In this document: piece by piece, positions 54,887 through 63,875 of the stretch
Layout: every line of letters starts with the position of its first letter
How positions within the stretch are numbered: the stretch's first letter is position 1
DNA from: Halostella pelagica
GTDB taxonomy: Archaea; Halobacteriota; Halobacteria; Halobacteriales; Natronoarchaeaceae
DNA: 64,000 nt
Direction: 5' to 3'
Assembly (NCBI GenBank): GCA_005954745.1
Contig: CP040678.1
Span: 1,426,001-1,490,000 of the forward strand
Program-made: the position numbers and the translations under genes
Notes under the pieces: model-generated
What the model was told of the DNA's origin: nothing
Seen by the model: the letters and a program-made list of their open reading frames with translations, nothing else
The model's database searches: none

Positions 54887-55468
54887 GCGTCCCCCGTGCC
54901 TAATCGGGAAGGAAGTTAATTGCTGACCCCATACGCAAACGCACTCCTCAGTTGGTTCGGGTAGATATCTTTGAAAATACCCGGACATATCCCATCGGTG
55001 TAGGCGATGACCCGACCAGTACAGTTTGTGAGACTTGCAGTCGACGAACCGTGGGGAACATTGTTCCGCACCCTGCCTAGCGGGACGACTTCCCGTTCCG
55101 ATCACGAGTTGTATCGACGGAACCTTGTTCGATCTGCAGTACACTTGATAGCGGATGCGGTCAGACGACATCGACTTGGGCTTCCGAACTCGGCGGGACG
55201 ACCGCAGCAGGTGTGATTATGACGAAGTTTTTTAGACCACGTCGTCGCCGTTCTTTCGCGGGAGGACGGGATTCCGAAAGCCGGACACGGCGCATCCGCC
55301 TACTCGCCGTGCTGGTGAAGGAAGTCGAGTGTGTCGATATCGTCGTTTACGACGCGAAGGCATGGACGATCTAGCTCTCCCTGCATGCGACTTTCGTGAA
55401 CCTGATTTCGCCCGGGGTCTTCCCGCCGAGAACGATATCAGCCGAGTCACCAGCATCTCGGCTGGCAC
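54887..55468. other. Long intergenic region without a supported gene
   Basis: 582 bases between the trans-sulfuration enzyme and the histidine kinase. A plus-strand open frame at 55007-55216 (MTRPVQFVRLAVDEPWGTLF) has no recognisable family, and the rest is Arg-rich or closed in all frames. The right end holds the region downstream of the kinase. Confidence 0.5.
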
Positions 55469-58108
55469 TCAGTACGACCCCTCGGCCGGCAGCGTCACCC
55501 GGAACGTCGAACCAACCCCGGGGTCAGAGTCGACACAGATCTCGCCACCGTGGCGCTCGACGATCCGCTGGCAGAGGGCCAGACCGATGCCCGTCCCCTC
55601 GTGCTCGTCATGGTTGTGGAGCCGCTGGAACACCTGAAAGATCCGGTCTTGGTCGTCAGAGTCGATGCCGATCCCCGTATCGCGGACCGCGACCTCCCAC
55701 TCGTTGCCGTCGCGTTCGACCCCGACGTGTACCTGTGGCGGCGCGTCGCCGCTGTACTCGATCGCGTTCTCCAGCAGGTTCTGAAACACCTGACGGAGTT
55801 GATCACCGTCGCCTCTCACTGTCGGAAGATCATCCGCTGTGATCTCGGCACCGGTTTCCGCGATCCGAACCTGCAGATCCTCGCGAACATCGTCGAGGAC
55901 GCTGTCGAGATCGACGGATTCGAACGGGTCTCCCTCCGTTTCGACCCGAGAATACTTCAACAGTGCATCGATCATCTCCCGCATCCGGTCGGCCCCGTCG
56001 ACGGCGAACTCGAGAAACTCCCGGCCGTCCTCGTCGAATTCGCCCCCGAAACGGCGCTCGATCAACTGGAGGTAGCTCGACACCATCCGCAGGGGCTCCT
56101 GGAGGTCGTGGGAGGCGGCGTACGCGAACTGCTCCAGACGTTCGTTCGACTCTTCGAGTTTGCGCTGATACTCCTTTCGTTCGGTTATGTCAACGAGAGT
56201 GACGACTGCGCGGCTCACCTCGCCATCTGCGTCCCGGACCGGCATGCCGTGGTTCAGTACCGTGCGGTACTCCCCGTCGAACCCCTTGATTTTGATCTCG
56301 TCCGGGTCGGTTACCTCTTCGCCCTGAAGCGCCCGTGCTAGCGGCCACTCGTCAGGGTCGACCGGTTCGCCGGTGTCTTCCCACCAGGCATCGTATTCGT
56401 CGTACTCGGCGACTGACTCGGATTCGGCGACTTCTCCACCCCAGATATCCTCAGCGGCCTCGTTCCACTCGACGATCTTACCGTCGACTTCGGCGACGAA
56501 TACGGCTATCGGGAGCACGTCAATGAGCGCCTGAAGCTGATTACGGCTCTCCTGGAGCGCCTGCTCGCGCTCCTTGCGCTCGGTGACATCCTGGACCGCT
56601 CCGCGTAGCGAGACGACTTCACCTTTCTCAGTCTCGGGGTCTCCCTTTACTCGGAGCCAGCCTACGTCGCCCGTCGGTCTCGGAAAGCGCGCCTCCACGT
56701 CGAAGGGTTTCCCGGTCTCCAGCGCTTCTTCGATGGCCTCTTCGACGATCGCCCCGTCCTCTTCCGTATAGTAGACGTCGAGCGTTGGCTGGTCGTCGTA
56801 GTCCACGTCCAGAAGGTCGAAGAGATGGTCGGACCAGTAGGGTTCGTTCGTGTCGGGGTCGACCTCCCAGCCCGCGACATCTGCGATTCGCTCGGTCTTG
56901 TTGAGCAGGTCTAGCGCGCGTTCGAGTTCACGTTCTCGCTCTTTGCGTTCGGTGATGTCCTGGTCGACTAACATCCCGGCGTAGATCTCATCCTCGGCGT
57001 TCCGTACGGGTAGCGTGTGTGCCATGAAGTCCCGTTCGCCGAGATCGATCTCGAACGTGTTCGATTCGCCTTCGAACACGGCGCGGAAGTTCGGTTTGAG
57101 TTCGTCGATGAGTTCGTCGGGATACCGTCCGTAAATGGTCGTTCCGACGACATCGTCCGGGGAGAGTCCGAGGTCGTCGAGAAGTTCCCCGCCGACGACG
57201 TTGTAGGTGTAGTTCTCGTTGAACAGGCCGACAGAGCCGTTCGGGAAGTTATCAACCAGAGTCCGGTAGCGCCGCTCGCTCTCCTCGAATTCACGCTCGC
57301 GCTTTTTGCGCTCGGTAATGTCTCGGTCCGAGACGATGATCGAGACGACCTCGCCCTCGTCGTCGGTGACGGGTCGGAAATAGCCGCTGAGCGTGTATTG
57401 TTTTCCGTCTGTCCGGGTGAGATCGGCCTCGAAGTCGACGTACTCGCCGTTGGCCGCTCGCTCGGTCCACTTTTTCACCTCCGACTGTTTCGCGTTGTTA
57501 CCGCCCCACCAGGGCGTCTCCCAGAACAACTCGCCGGTCACGTCTTCGAGGGTGGCGTCGATGTACTCCATCGCCGTCCGATTGATTTCTATGACCGTTC
57601 CATCCGGTTCCAGCAATCCAACGAGGATGTTCGGGTCCTCGAAGACGGCCTGGTAACGGCGCTCTTTCGCTCGAAGTTCCCGCTCGTGGTTTTTTCGCTC
57701 CGTGATATCCTCGAACGCGAAGACGGCTCGTTCCAGTTCGCCGTCCTCGTTCCACTGCGGGGCACCGTTGACCGGCACCCAGACGCGCTCACCGGACGGA
57801 CGGCGAAGACCGATGACCTGATCATAGATAGTCTCCTCTCCGTCGACCACGCGGTCAAAGGGCGCTTCGCCTGCTTCGAGTGGCTCCCCGCCCTCGTTTA
57901 CGAGAGCCCAGCGCGAGTCGTCGTGGGTGAACTCGTTGATCTCCTCGCGGGGACGACCGTAGATCTCCTCTGCGCGCTCGTTGGCGAACGTCATCATGCC
58001 ATCGTCGTCAACGACTGCGATCCCGACTGGACTGGTCTGGACGATACCCTCAACGAGATCACGGTCCGTCCAGAAGTCCCGTTCTGTGAGATCCCCTCCA
58101 TCGCTCAT
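55469..58108 (-). CDS. Multi-PAS soluble sensor histidine kinase
   Basis: 879 residues, no membrane helix. Five PAS/PAC blocks in series (each ending in a DITERK/DVTERK motif, for example FEDITERKNHERELR), then HisKA with phosphorylated His667 in AYAASHDLQEPLRMVSSYLQ, and a HATPase domain (NLLENAIEYSG, VRDTGIGID, GTGIGLALCQRIVERHGGEI). A cytosolic sensor, probably of redox or small ligands through PAS. No response regulator is adjacent, so it is an orphan kinase, common in haloarchaea. Confidence 0.95.
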   Translation of the reverse strand: MSDGGDLTERDFWTDRDLVEGIVQTSPVGIAVVDDDGMMTFANERAEEIYGRPREEINEFTHDDSRWALVNEGGEPLEAGEAPFDRVVDGEETIYDQVIGLRRPSGERVWVPVNGAPQWNEDGELERAVFAFEDITERKNHERELRAKERRYQAVFEDPNILVGLLEPDGTVIEINRTAMEYIDATLEDVTGELFWETPWWGGNNAKQSEVKKWTERAANGEYVDFEADLTRTDGKQYTLSGYFRPVTDDEGEVVSIIVSDRDITERKKREREFEESERRYRTLVDNFPNGSVGLFNENYTYNVVGGELLDDLGLSPDDVVGTTIYGRYPDELIDELKPNFRAVFEGESNTFEIDLGERDFMAHTLPVRNAEDEIYAGMLVDQDITERKERERELERALDLLNKTERIADVAGWEVDPDTNEPYWSDHLFDLLDVDYDDQPTLDVYYTEEDGAIVEEAIEEALETGKPFDVEARFPRPTGDVGWLRVKGDPETEKGEVVSLRGAVQDVTERKEREQALQESRNQLQALIDVLPIAVFVAEVDGKIVEWNEAAEDIWGGEVAESESVAEYDEYDAWWEDTGEPVDPDEWPLARALQGEEVTDPDEIKIKGFDGEYRTVLNHGMPVRDADGEVSRAVVTLVDITERKEYQRKLEESNERLEQFAYAASHDLQEPLRMVSSYLQLIERRFGGEFDEDGREFLEFAVDGADRMREMIDALLKYSRVETEGDPFESVDLDSVLDDVREDLQVRIAETGAEITADDLPTVRGDGDQLRQVFQNLLENAIEYSGDAPPQVHVGVERDGNEWEVAVRDTGIGIDSDDQDRIFQVFQRLHNHDEHEGTGIGLALCQRIVERHGGEICVDSDPGVGSTFRVTLPAEGSY

Positions 58109-58532
58109 ATGAACGGTGATGGGCAGGGAGGAGGATAAATTGACCGTTCAACTACACCGTGATCGGGTCTCACCGAGGGAGACTTCCGGACAAAACTACC
58201 GAACTGGCGGTCGTTCAGACGCCGCCATCACCGCCTGAGGCGGCCGGTTTGGACGATCTACTTCGCACTGGCTTCTGTCCGACAGTGTGAGTATCGTGAT
58301 TCGACCTCCGGCAGTGCGGCCACAACGAGAGAACTGGAGAGGGTCTCCGTTATCGTCCTCTTTGATAGGAACTGTTGTAACTGTGTACCGTTATCCGACC
58401 TCGTGTCGGCGAAATACCGAAATGACTGCCTCTGTTGAAATCCTATTAGTTCGACAGTTCTGCCGTCGAAAGAGCCGTTAGGTAGCTCCTGCAATTTTAT
58501 CACCGTCAACCAGACTCGTCGTCCATGGCGTC
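58109..58532. other. Intergenic region with repeat copy, no gene
   Basis: 424 bases between the histidine kinase start and the small membrane protein. Contains repeat family 2 copy 2 (58365-58446) and otherwise no supported frame. Confidence 0.6.
58365..58446. repeat. Palindromic repeat family 2, copy 2
   Basis: 82 bases from ATAGGAACTGTTGTAACTGT to CTCTGTTGAAATCCTAT, inverted ends, inner hairpin CCGACCTCGTGTCGG. Matches copy 1 (29066) in its left arm and inner hairpin; its right arm matches the partial copy at 59715. Confidence 0.65.
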
Positions 58533-58856
58533 TCAGGCTGTACCGTTCGGCGAGTAAGTGTGGAGCCGATAGAGGAGTCGGAGGACCGCTAGGAGGATCG
58601 CTCCCTCGATCAAGAGCGGAAGATACGAGGGAATCTCCGTAACCGAAGCGATGACACCGAAGACGGTCACTGCCAGCCCGATTCGTAAGACGGTGTTCCC
58701 GGCGATGTCTGCAATCACGTCGTCCGGAACAGGCGAACTGTCATCGTATCCCGCCAGGAGGAACGTCCAACCGGCGAACTTGATGAGACCGCCTGCTATC
58801 GTGAGCGCTATTCCGACTGCAAGCCAGTCAACGGCGAGCGAGCCAGTACCGAGCAT
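58533..58856 (-). CDS. Three-helix membrane protein
   Basis: 107 residues. Hydrophobic helices LAVGIALTIAGGLIKFAGW, LRIGLAVTVFGVIASV and LPLLIEGAILLAVLRLLY. Possibly the same loose family as other small haloarchaeal three-helix proteins; unrecognised. Divergent from the HTH gene that follows. Confidence 0.7.
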   Translation of the reverse strand: MLGTGSLAVDWLAVGIALTIAGGLIKFAGWTFLLAGYDDSSPVPDDVIADIAGNTVLRIGLAVTVFGVIASVTEIPSYLPLLIEGAILLAVLRLLYRLHTYSPNGTA

Positions 58857-58955
58857 ACCCGCAAATTTGAGCTCCCGTTGAAAGAAACAGCGGACACGAT
58901 CTCATGCGATGAGACGCTAACTATTTTTATAACTAGCTTCAAACGAACCCGTGTC

Positions 58956-59306
58956 GTGGGGCAGTGGAACCGACTCAACGCAATTACACGGTTACTCGGG
59001 GACGATTGTGTCCAGACGCTGCTCAGAGAGACTACCCAGGAACCTATGTCGGCAGCCGAACTCACCGAAGCTTGTGCAGCATCACGGGCTACCGTCTATC
59101 GCCGTCTTGACGAGTTGACTGACCGTGAACTGCTCGTGGAACAAACGAGACCAGACCCAGAGGGTCACCATCACACGGTCTATGCATCGAATCTGGATCG
59201 CGTGGTAATTGACTTCGTTGACGGTGAATTTGAAGTCCGGGTCAGAAAACAGGAACGCGCCGCCGACCGGTTTACGAACTTCATTGAGGGCCTCTACGAT
59301 GAGTGA
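58956..59306 (+). CDS. Winged-helix transcriptional regulator
   Basis: 116 residues from GTG 58956 (next residues GQWNRLNAITRLLGDD); a strong ATTTTTATAAC TATA box 27 bases upstream favours this over the TTG at 58878. ArsR/MarR-like wHTH: EPMSAAELTEACAASRATVY and RRLDELTDRELLVEQTRP with the wing HHTVYASNLD. Overlaps the following membrane gene by ATGA, so the two form an operon, like the HTR-type set at 35.1-36.2 kb. Confidence 0.85.
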   Translation: MGQWNRLNAITRLLGDDCVQTLLRETTQEPMSAAELTEACAASRATVYRRLDELTDRELLVEQTRPDPEGHHHTVYASNLDRVVIDFVDGEFEVRVRKQERAADRFTNFIEGLYDE

Positions 59307-59616
59307 GACGATCGTTGCACAGACGATTGGCGGGATTTCCGTCGATCTCTTCTTATTGATTTCAGACTATGTTACGATCGCAATAGCGCTCGTCATCGCG
59401 TATATCGCCTACCAAGGGTACAGTCGAAACGACAGCCGACCGATGCTCTTCATCACAGTTGGATTTGTCCTCACCTTTGGCGGGCCTGGACTGATCTTCA
59501 TCGCCTCATTAGTCTTCCCCCTATCACCACTGGTCGTCGGTGGCGCGACACAGCTCACCGAAATTTTCGGCATGGGGCTGATTTTGTATGGGTTTATCGC
59601 ACCGGCGACGAAATAA
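59299..59616 (+). CDS. Three-helix membrane protein (DUF7521-like), coupled to the HTH gene
   Basis: 105 residues from ATG 59299, overlapping the HTH stop. Helices FLLISDYVTIAIALVIAYIA, PMLFITVGFVLTFGGPGLIF and LTEIFGMGLILYGFIAP. Layout and size match the small membrane proteins at 35598 and 35941, which accompany an HTR-like protein; I regard them as the same broad DUF7521-like type. Confidence 0.8.
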   Translation: MSETIVAQTIGGISVDLFLLISDYVTIAIALVIAYIAYQGYSRNDSRPMLFITVGFVLTFGGPGLIFIASLVFPLSPLVVGGATQLTEIFGMGLILYGFIAPATK

Positions 59617-59714
59617 GGCGAGTGTATTTTGCAGACTCATTCGAACCGAATACACCTCAATGCAGGTATCCTGTAGTAACCACAACTGGGCCAGGATTTG
59701 TCATCTACTGATGG

Positions 59715-59750
59715 TTTCAACAGAGCCAAATGACTTGCAACAGTCCCTAT
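59715..59750. repeat. Partial copy of palindromic repeat family 2
   Basis: 36 bases, TTTCAACAGAGCCAAATGAC then TTGCAACAGTCCCTAT. Looks like the two outer arms of the 58365 element joined with the middle missing, a deletion derivative. Confidence 0.5.
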
Positions 59751-59828
59751 GAGTCATAGATTAGTCCACTGGCTACAGAATTTGTCTCTGCGACGAGTGA
59801 GAATCTACATTTCACACCGTATCAGCGT

Positions 59829-60008
59829 TCACTCCTCCGACTTCGTCGATTCGACTTTCTCTGCTCCGCATTCAGGACACTGGCCGTCATCGGTATTAAA
59901 CCGCGCATCACACGCCCGACACCGGAAGTTTGCGGTCTCCTCGGCCCGTTCCTTCGCAGTCTGTTTGAACTGCTCGACCTGTCGTCCGAACTCTTCGAAG
60001 AGCCCCAT
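59829..60008 (-). CDS. Small zinc-ribbon protein, 59 residues
   Basis: Starts MGLFEEFGRQVEQFKQTAKE, an amphipathic helix, then FRCRACDARFNTDDGQCPEC as zinc ribbon and a Lys/Ser/Glu tail. A GATTTATATTTCC box about 33 bases before ATG 60008 gives a clear leaderless promoter. Fifth small zinc-ribbon gene in the window. Function unknown. Confidence 0.82.
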   Translation of the reverse strand: MGLFEEFGRQVEQFKQTAKERAEETANFRCRACDARFNTDDGQCPECGAEKVESTKSEE

Positions 60009-60155
60009 TAGTTCTATACGATGACGACCCCGGGAAATATAAATCGCCAGGTTCGCATACCTGTCGACCACTGCCTCGTTTCAAGAGGTCGTAGAGAATA
60101 CTGATGAAAAGCGGTCTGTATCGTTCCGACCCGGCTACGGGGCCACGGACACCGA

Positions 60156-60890
60156 CTACAGCACGTCGTCGAAGTCCTTGTGGCCGCGGATGTCGACGCC
60201 GTCGGTGGTGATCTCGGCGAGGAAGACGCCGTTGCCGGAGCCAGTGTCGCGCTCGACGGCGCTTTTGACGCTGCGAGCGGCGATGGCTTTGCCTTCCTCG
60301 TTGGAGAGGCCCTCTTCGTACTCCTGTTCGAGGACGCCGTAGGCGATCTGCATGCCGGAACCGGTGACGGTGTAGTCGTCGGCGACGACGCCGCCGGCGG
60401 GGTCGATCGAGTAGACGTGGTGGCCTTCCTCGTCGACGCCGCCGAGGATCGGGTGGATGGCGAAAAACGGACCGCCGCGGGCGAAGTTCCCCGCGAGCGT
60501 CGCCAGCGCGTTGATACTCATGGGCTCGCCGCGGCGAGCCTCGTAGAGGTTCGCCTCGGCGCGGAGGCTACTGATGAACGACTGCGCGCCGCCGACGGAG
60601 CCGACCAGCGTCAGCGCCGCCGTGTCGTGGATCTGCTCGACCTTCTGAACGTTCTTGTTCGAGACGAACCGACCGCCGAGGCTCGCGCGCATGTCCGTCG
60701 CGATGATGACGCCTTCCGCCGTTGCCAGCCCCACCGTCGTCGTCCCCGTCTTGTTCACGTTCTCCAGGTCGTCCAGGCTGTGGTCGTTCGTCGGCATCTC
60801 CCCTATCTCGGGTTGGTAGGGGTCGATGTCGGTCCCAGTGAATCGGTTGCGGTTTCGGGAAAACTCGGAGCCGTTCGGAGGCGTACGCAT
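60156..60890 (-). CDS. psmB: Proteasome beta subunit
   Basis: 245 residues from ATG 60890 (MRTPPNGSEFSRNRN). A 49-residue propeptide ends in NKTG, and Thr50 in TTTVGLATAEGVIIATDMRA is the N-terminal nucleophile after autocleavage; Asp and Lys of the catalytic group lie in ATDMRASLGG and the SVGGAQSF region. 20S core protease. The propeptide length agrees with known haloarchaeal PsmB. A TATA-like element upstream of 60890 is not clear. Confidence 0.96.
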   Translation of the reverse strand: MRTPPNGSEFSRNRNRFTGTDIDPYQPEIGEMPTNDHSLDDLENVNKTGTTTVGLATAEGVIIATDMRASLGGRFVSNKNVQKVEQIHDTAALTLVGSVGGAQSFISSLRAEANLYEARRGEPMSINALATLAGNFARGGPFFAIHPILGGVDEEGHHVYSIDPAGGVVADDYTVTGSGMQIAYGVLEQEYEEGLSNEEGKAIAARSVKSAVERDTGSGNGVFLAEITTDGVDIRGHKDFDDVL

Positions 60891-60976
60891 TGGCCGGAAG
60901 TACACCTCGGTAGATAAAAAGAACAACGGTCGGAACCGGCGGGACCGGAGCGTCGCGACGGCTGGTTATGGCCCTG

Positions 60977-61156
60977 TTATCTGGCTTGGCCGGCGGCGTT
61001 CTGGTACGCGTCGCCGAGGTTTTCGATGATTCTGTGAACCGGCAGGACAACGCCGGCGCGGCTCATTGCGAGTGCGAACGGCATCAGCATGATGCCGACC
61101 GCGAGGCTAATCTGGTACAGGGCGAACAGCGTGGCGAGATACACCCGTCGTATCAT
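60977..61156 (-). CDS. Small membrane protein upstream of psmB
   Basis: 59 residues from ATG 61156: MIRRVYLATLFALYQISLAV, then GIMLMPFALAMSRAG and the basic/polar end YQNAAGQAR. One or two helices. CTTATATAC about 30 bases upstream is a strong TATA box. The gene lies 86 bases before psmB on the same strand and may be its operon leader. Below 60 codons, so easily missed. Confidence 0.72.
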   Translation of the reverse strand: MIRRVYLATLFALYQISLAVGIMLMPFALAMSRAGVVLPVHRIIENLGDAYQNAAGQAR

Positions 61157-61450
61157 TGAACTTCAACCGGTCCCAACAGAAGGAAGTATATAAGAGTTAC
61201 TGTGGTTTTGTCTATATAACAATCTATAATGGCACAACCATCCCGACGCAGTACTGCGGTTCAACTGGAATTGTATCAGGCCAAACGAATCGGGGGGATC
61301 GGTCCGACGCGAGTCTATGTATGGGTTCGCTCATCCCCCGGATTCTCATAAGTTATGAGCATTATCAGCCTGACGTGCGCATCTGTCAGCGGACCGCGCG
61401 GACCGGCCGCGAACCGCAAAGAAAGAAACCCTCCGGCCACAAGCGTTCCT
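61157..61450. other. Intergenic region with AT-rich bidirectional promoter
   Basis: 294 bases. AGTATATAAGAG near 61186 is the TATA region of the minus-strand small membrane gene; TCTATATAAC near 61213 may drive plus-strand transcription. A 40-codon plus ORF at 61229-61351 (MAQPSRRSTAVQLELYQAKR) is not supported. Confidence 0.5.
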
Positions 61451-61822
61451 ATGAGCAACTATCTCGTTGTGATGGAGGCCGCATGGCTGGTTCGCGATGT
61501 CGAAGAAATAGACGACGCTATCGGCGTTGCAGTGAGCGAAGCGGGGAAGCGATTGAACGAGAAGGACATGGATTACGTCGAGGTCGACGTGGGCGCAACC
61601 GGCTGTCCGGCGTGTGGCGAACCGTTCGACTCGGCGTTTATCGCCGCGGACACCGCCCTCGTTGGCCTCGTCCTCGAAATGAAGGTGTTCAACGCCGACA
61701 GCCAGGAACACGCCCAGCGCATCGGTAAAAGCGAGGTCGGCGGGGCGCTTCGCGACGTGCCGCTTTCCGTCGTCGAAACCATCGAGTACGAAAACGAGGA
61801 AGAACTCGAGAGCGGCGAGTGA
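61451..61822 (+). CDS. UPF0212 (DUF555) family protein
   Basis: 123 residues from ATG 61451 (MSNYLVVMEAAWLVRDVEEI). The family pattern is clear: DYVEVDVGATGCPACGEPFD with a zinc-binding-like CPAC pair, and VLEMKVFNADSQEHAQRIGK. A euryarchaeal family without a known function, often next to regulators. The longer frame from 61355 has no homologous extension. Confidence 0.9.
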   Translation: MSNYLVVMEAAWLVRDVEEIDDAIGVAVSEAGKRLNEKDMDYVEVDVGATGCPACGEPFDSAFIAADTALVGLVLEMKVFNADSQEHAQRIGKSEVGGALRDVPLSVVETIEYENEEELESGE

Positions 61823-61860
61823 CCGAAGGTTTATTTTATAACCGAAAGTAATCTGGGAGT

Positions 61861-62400
61861 ATGGAACTCCCGACGCCGGCCGACTTACGCGAGCGGCGGA
61901 ACGAACTGGGGCTAACCCAGAGCGAACTCGCGGAGCGAGCAGACGTGTCTCAGCCGCTCATCGCGCGTATTGAGGGCGGCGACGTCGACCCACGTCTGTC
62001 GACGCTTCGACGGATCGTCAACGCGCTCGAAGCGGCAGAGGGCGGTATCGTCCGCGCCGAGGACCTGATGCACGAGACGGTGATACACGTCGCCCCCGAC
62101 GACGAACTCCGAAAAGCCGTGGGGAAGATGGAAGACGAGGCGTACTCCCAACTCCCCGTTATTCAGGAAGGGATACCGGTCGGGAGCATCAGCCAGAGCG
62201 ATCTAGTTCACGTCGACGAAGGCGCTCGCGGTGAACCGGTACGCGAGTTCATGAGCGAGAGCTTCCCGACCGTCTCGAAAAACGCGACGTTAGACGAGAT
62301 CAGCAGTCTGCTCGACCACTACAAGGCGGTGATGGTAACCGAGGACGGTGAGACCGTCGGTATCGTCACCGAGGCAGATCTGGCGGCGCGACTCTCCTGA
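61861..62400 (+). CDS. XRE-type HTH regulator with CBS pair
   Basis: 179 residues. XRE helix-turn-helix at residues 1-60 (RNELGLTQSELAERADVSQP, LIARIEGGDVDP), then two CBS motifs (HETVIHVAPDDELRKAVGKM and ESFPTVSKNATLDEISSLL, ending VTEDGETVGIVTEADLA). CBS pairs bind adenosyl ligands, so DNA binding may respond to AMP/ATP or SAM. A TTTATTTTATAACC box lies about 25 bases before ATG 61861. Follows UPF0212 by 38 bases. Confidence 0.93.
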   Translation: MELPTPADLRERRNELGLTQSELAERADVSQPLIARIEGGDVDPRLSTLRRIVNALEAAEGGIVRAEDLMHETVIHVAPDDELRKAVGKMEDEAYSQLPVIQEGIPVGSISQSDLVHVDEGARGEPVREFMSESFPTVSKNATLDEISSLLDHYKAVMVTEDGETVGIVTEADLAARLS

Positions 62401-62498
62401 GCGGTCTGTTTCCGACCCCGGCTACCTGAATCACACAGTACACGATAGGTTCGTGACACCATTGATCACGGCTAAGTGCTCTCCTGCGGACTAGCGTG

Positions 62499-63860
62499 AT
62501 GGTGGGGAGAATGAGTAACGAACGAAACAGAGACGACACGTGGAACGCAACGAGAGACCCGGGGACGATCCGCGAATGGGGTGAAGAACGCGGAATCAGA
62601 CCGTACCGACGACGGGATGCCGAGGAACACGAGGTCGACTTCCACCGCCCGGAAGAAGCGTCTGACCGACACGAAGAGGTAGAGTGGAATCGCCTCGGAG
62701 AGACCATGGAGGAACGTGACCTGGTCTTCCTCTACGGCGACAACTCGGACGAGTACGAACTGGTGTCCCACGACGACGCCATCGAGCGTGCGACAATGGA
62801 GAGCGACGCGGTCGAGGAGGCGCTTCTCGAAGGCGAAACCGTCGAGACGGAGGTCGTCGAAACGAAGGTAGTCGAGACAGAAGTCGTCGAACACGAGACG
62901 ATAGAAAGCGAAGTCGTTGACACCGAACTGCTCGGAAGCGAGGTGATCGAAAGCGAGGTCGTCGATCGGAACGTCATCGACACGAGGTTCACCTCCGACG
63001 AGATGGTCGACGACGACCGCGGGACCGACGAGATACCACCGGGGCGGCCGGAAGACCTGACGCTCGAAGCCGACATCGAGGAAGTGCGGACCGAGACGCG
63101 CGAGCAGTTCGAGCGCGTAATCGTTGAGAGCGAAGTCGTCGAGAGCGACACCGTCGAGAGCGACACCGTCGAGACCGACGCGGTGGAAACAACCGTCGAC
63201 GTGGAGGGCGTCGAACGACACCTGCTTCAAAGCGACGTCGTCGGCGCGGGGGAACTCGACGAGAACGCGGTCGACACCGAGGTTATCGAGAGCAGGATGA
63301 AAGAGGGGGATATCATCGAAACCGAGTTCGTCAAGCGCACGCTGGTTGAGGAGGAAATCGTCGACGAGTACCGGAACGTCTACGACCTCGAGGACAGTGA
63401 CCGACTCGCGAGCGACATCGTCGAGACGGAGTACCTGGAGTCGGCGGTCGTCGGGGAAGAAGCCGTGCCGGCCGGCGAGTTCGAAGAAATGCGCGCCGAG
63501 CCGACTGTCGAGGCCACCGCGGGGACCGCCGGACGGACGAGTTCCGGTGGGGCGGCCGCTTCCAGTCCGGACGAGGAGTACGCCGAAGGCGAAGCCGTCG
63601 GGACCGGGAACGAACCCGGCGGCAGCACCGTCCAACTGACCGACGACGACATCGGCAAGACCGTCGTGGACGAACACGGTACCGACGTCGGCGTCGTCTC
63701 GGACGTCGAGGCCAGTAGAATACACGTAAACCCCGAATCGGGGATCGCAGAACGGATCAAGTCGAGTCTCGGTTGGGGAGACGCCGACGAAACCTACGCT
63801 ATCGGCACCGACCAGATCGACCGTATCGACGACGACGAGGTCACCCTCAGGAGCATCTAG
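62499..63860 (+). CDS. Pentapeptide-like beta-helix repeat protein with C-terminal PRC barrel
   Basis: 453 residues from ATG 62499 (starts GTG 62496 and ATG 62511 also possible). After an Arg/Glu-rich N-terminus, residues from about 105 to 330 hold five-residue repeats of the form VVETE/VIESE (for example VETEVVETKVVETEVVEHET), probably a right-handed beta helix, followed by a Gly/Ser-rich linker and a PRC barrel (LTDDDIGKTVVDEHGTDVGV...). Very acidic. May be a structural, surface-like or protein-assembly scaffold; no known function. Residue GxLGWGDADETYAI near the end is typical of haloarchaeal PRC proteins. Confidence 0.85.
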   Translation: MVGRMSNERNRDDTWNATRDPGTIREWGEERGIRPYRRRDAEEHEVDFHRPEEASDRHEEVEWNRLGETMEERDLVFLYGDNSDEYELVSHDDAIERATMESDAVEEALLEGETVETEVVETKVVETEVVEHETIESEVVDTELLGSEVIESEVVDRNVIDTRFTSDEMVDDDRGTDEIPPGRPEDLTLEADIEEVRTETREQFERVIVESEVVESDTVESDTVETDAVETTVDVEGVERHLLQSDVVGAGELDENAVDTEVIESRMKEGDIIETEFVKRTLVEEEIVDEYRNVYDLEDSDRLASDIVETEYLESAVVGEEAVPAGEFEEMRAEPTVEATAGTAGRTSSGGAAASSPDEEYAEGEAVGTGNEPGGSTVQLTDDDIGKTVVDEHGTDVGVVSDVEASRIHVNPESGIAERIKSSLGWGDADETYAIGTDQIDRIDDDEVTLRSI

Positions 63861-63875
63861 TCGAAACGCCAGAGA

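Noticed and set aside
55007-55216. 69-codon plus ORF in the 54.9-55.5 kb gap
   Set aside because: No recognisable family and no promoter in the right place; left as unexplained intergenic DNA.
61229-61351. 40-codon plus ORF after an AT-rich promoter
   Set aside because: No family resemblance, basic composition, TATA spacing poor; the promoter is better explained by the minus-strand gene at 61156.
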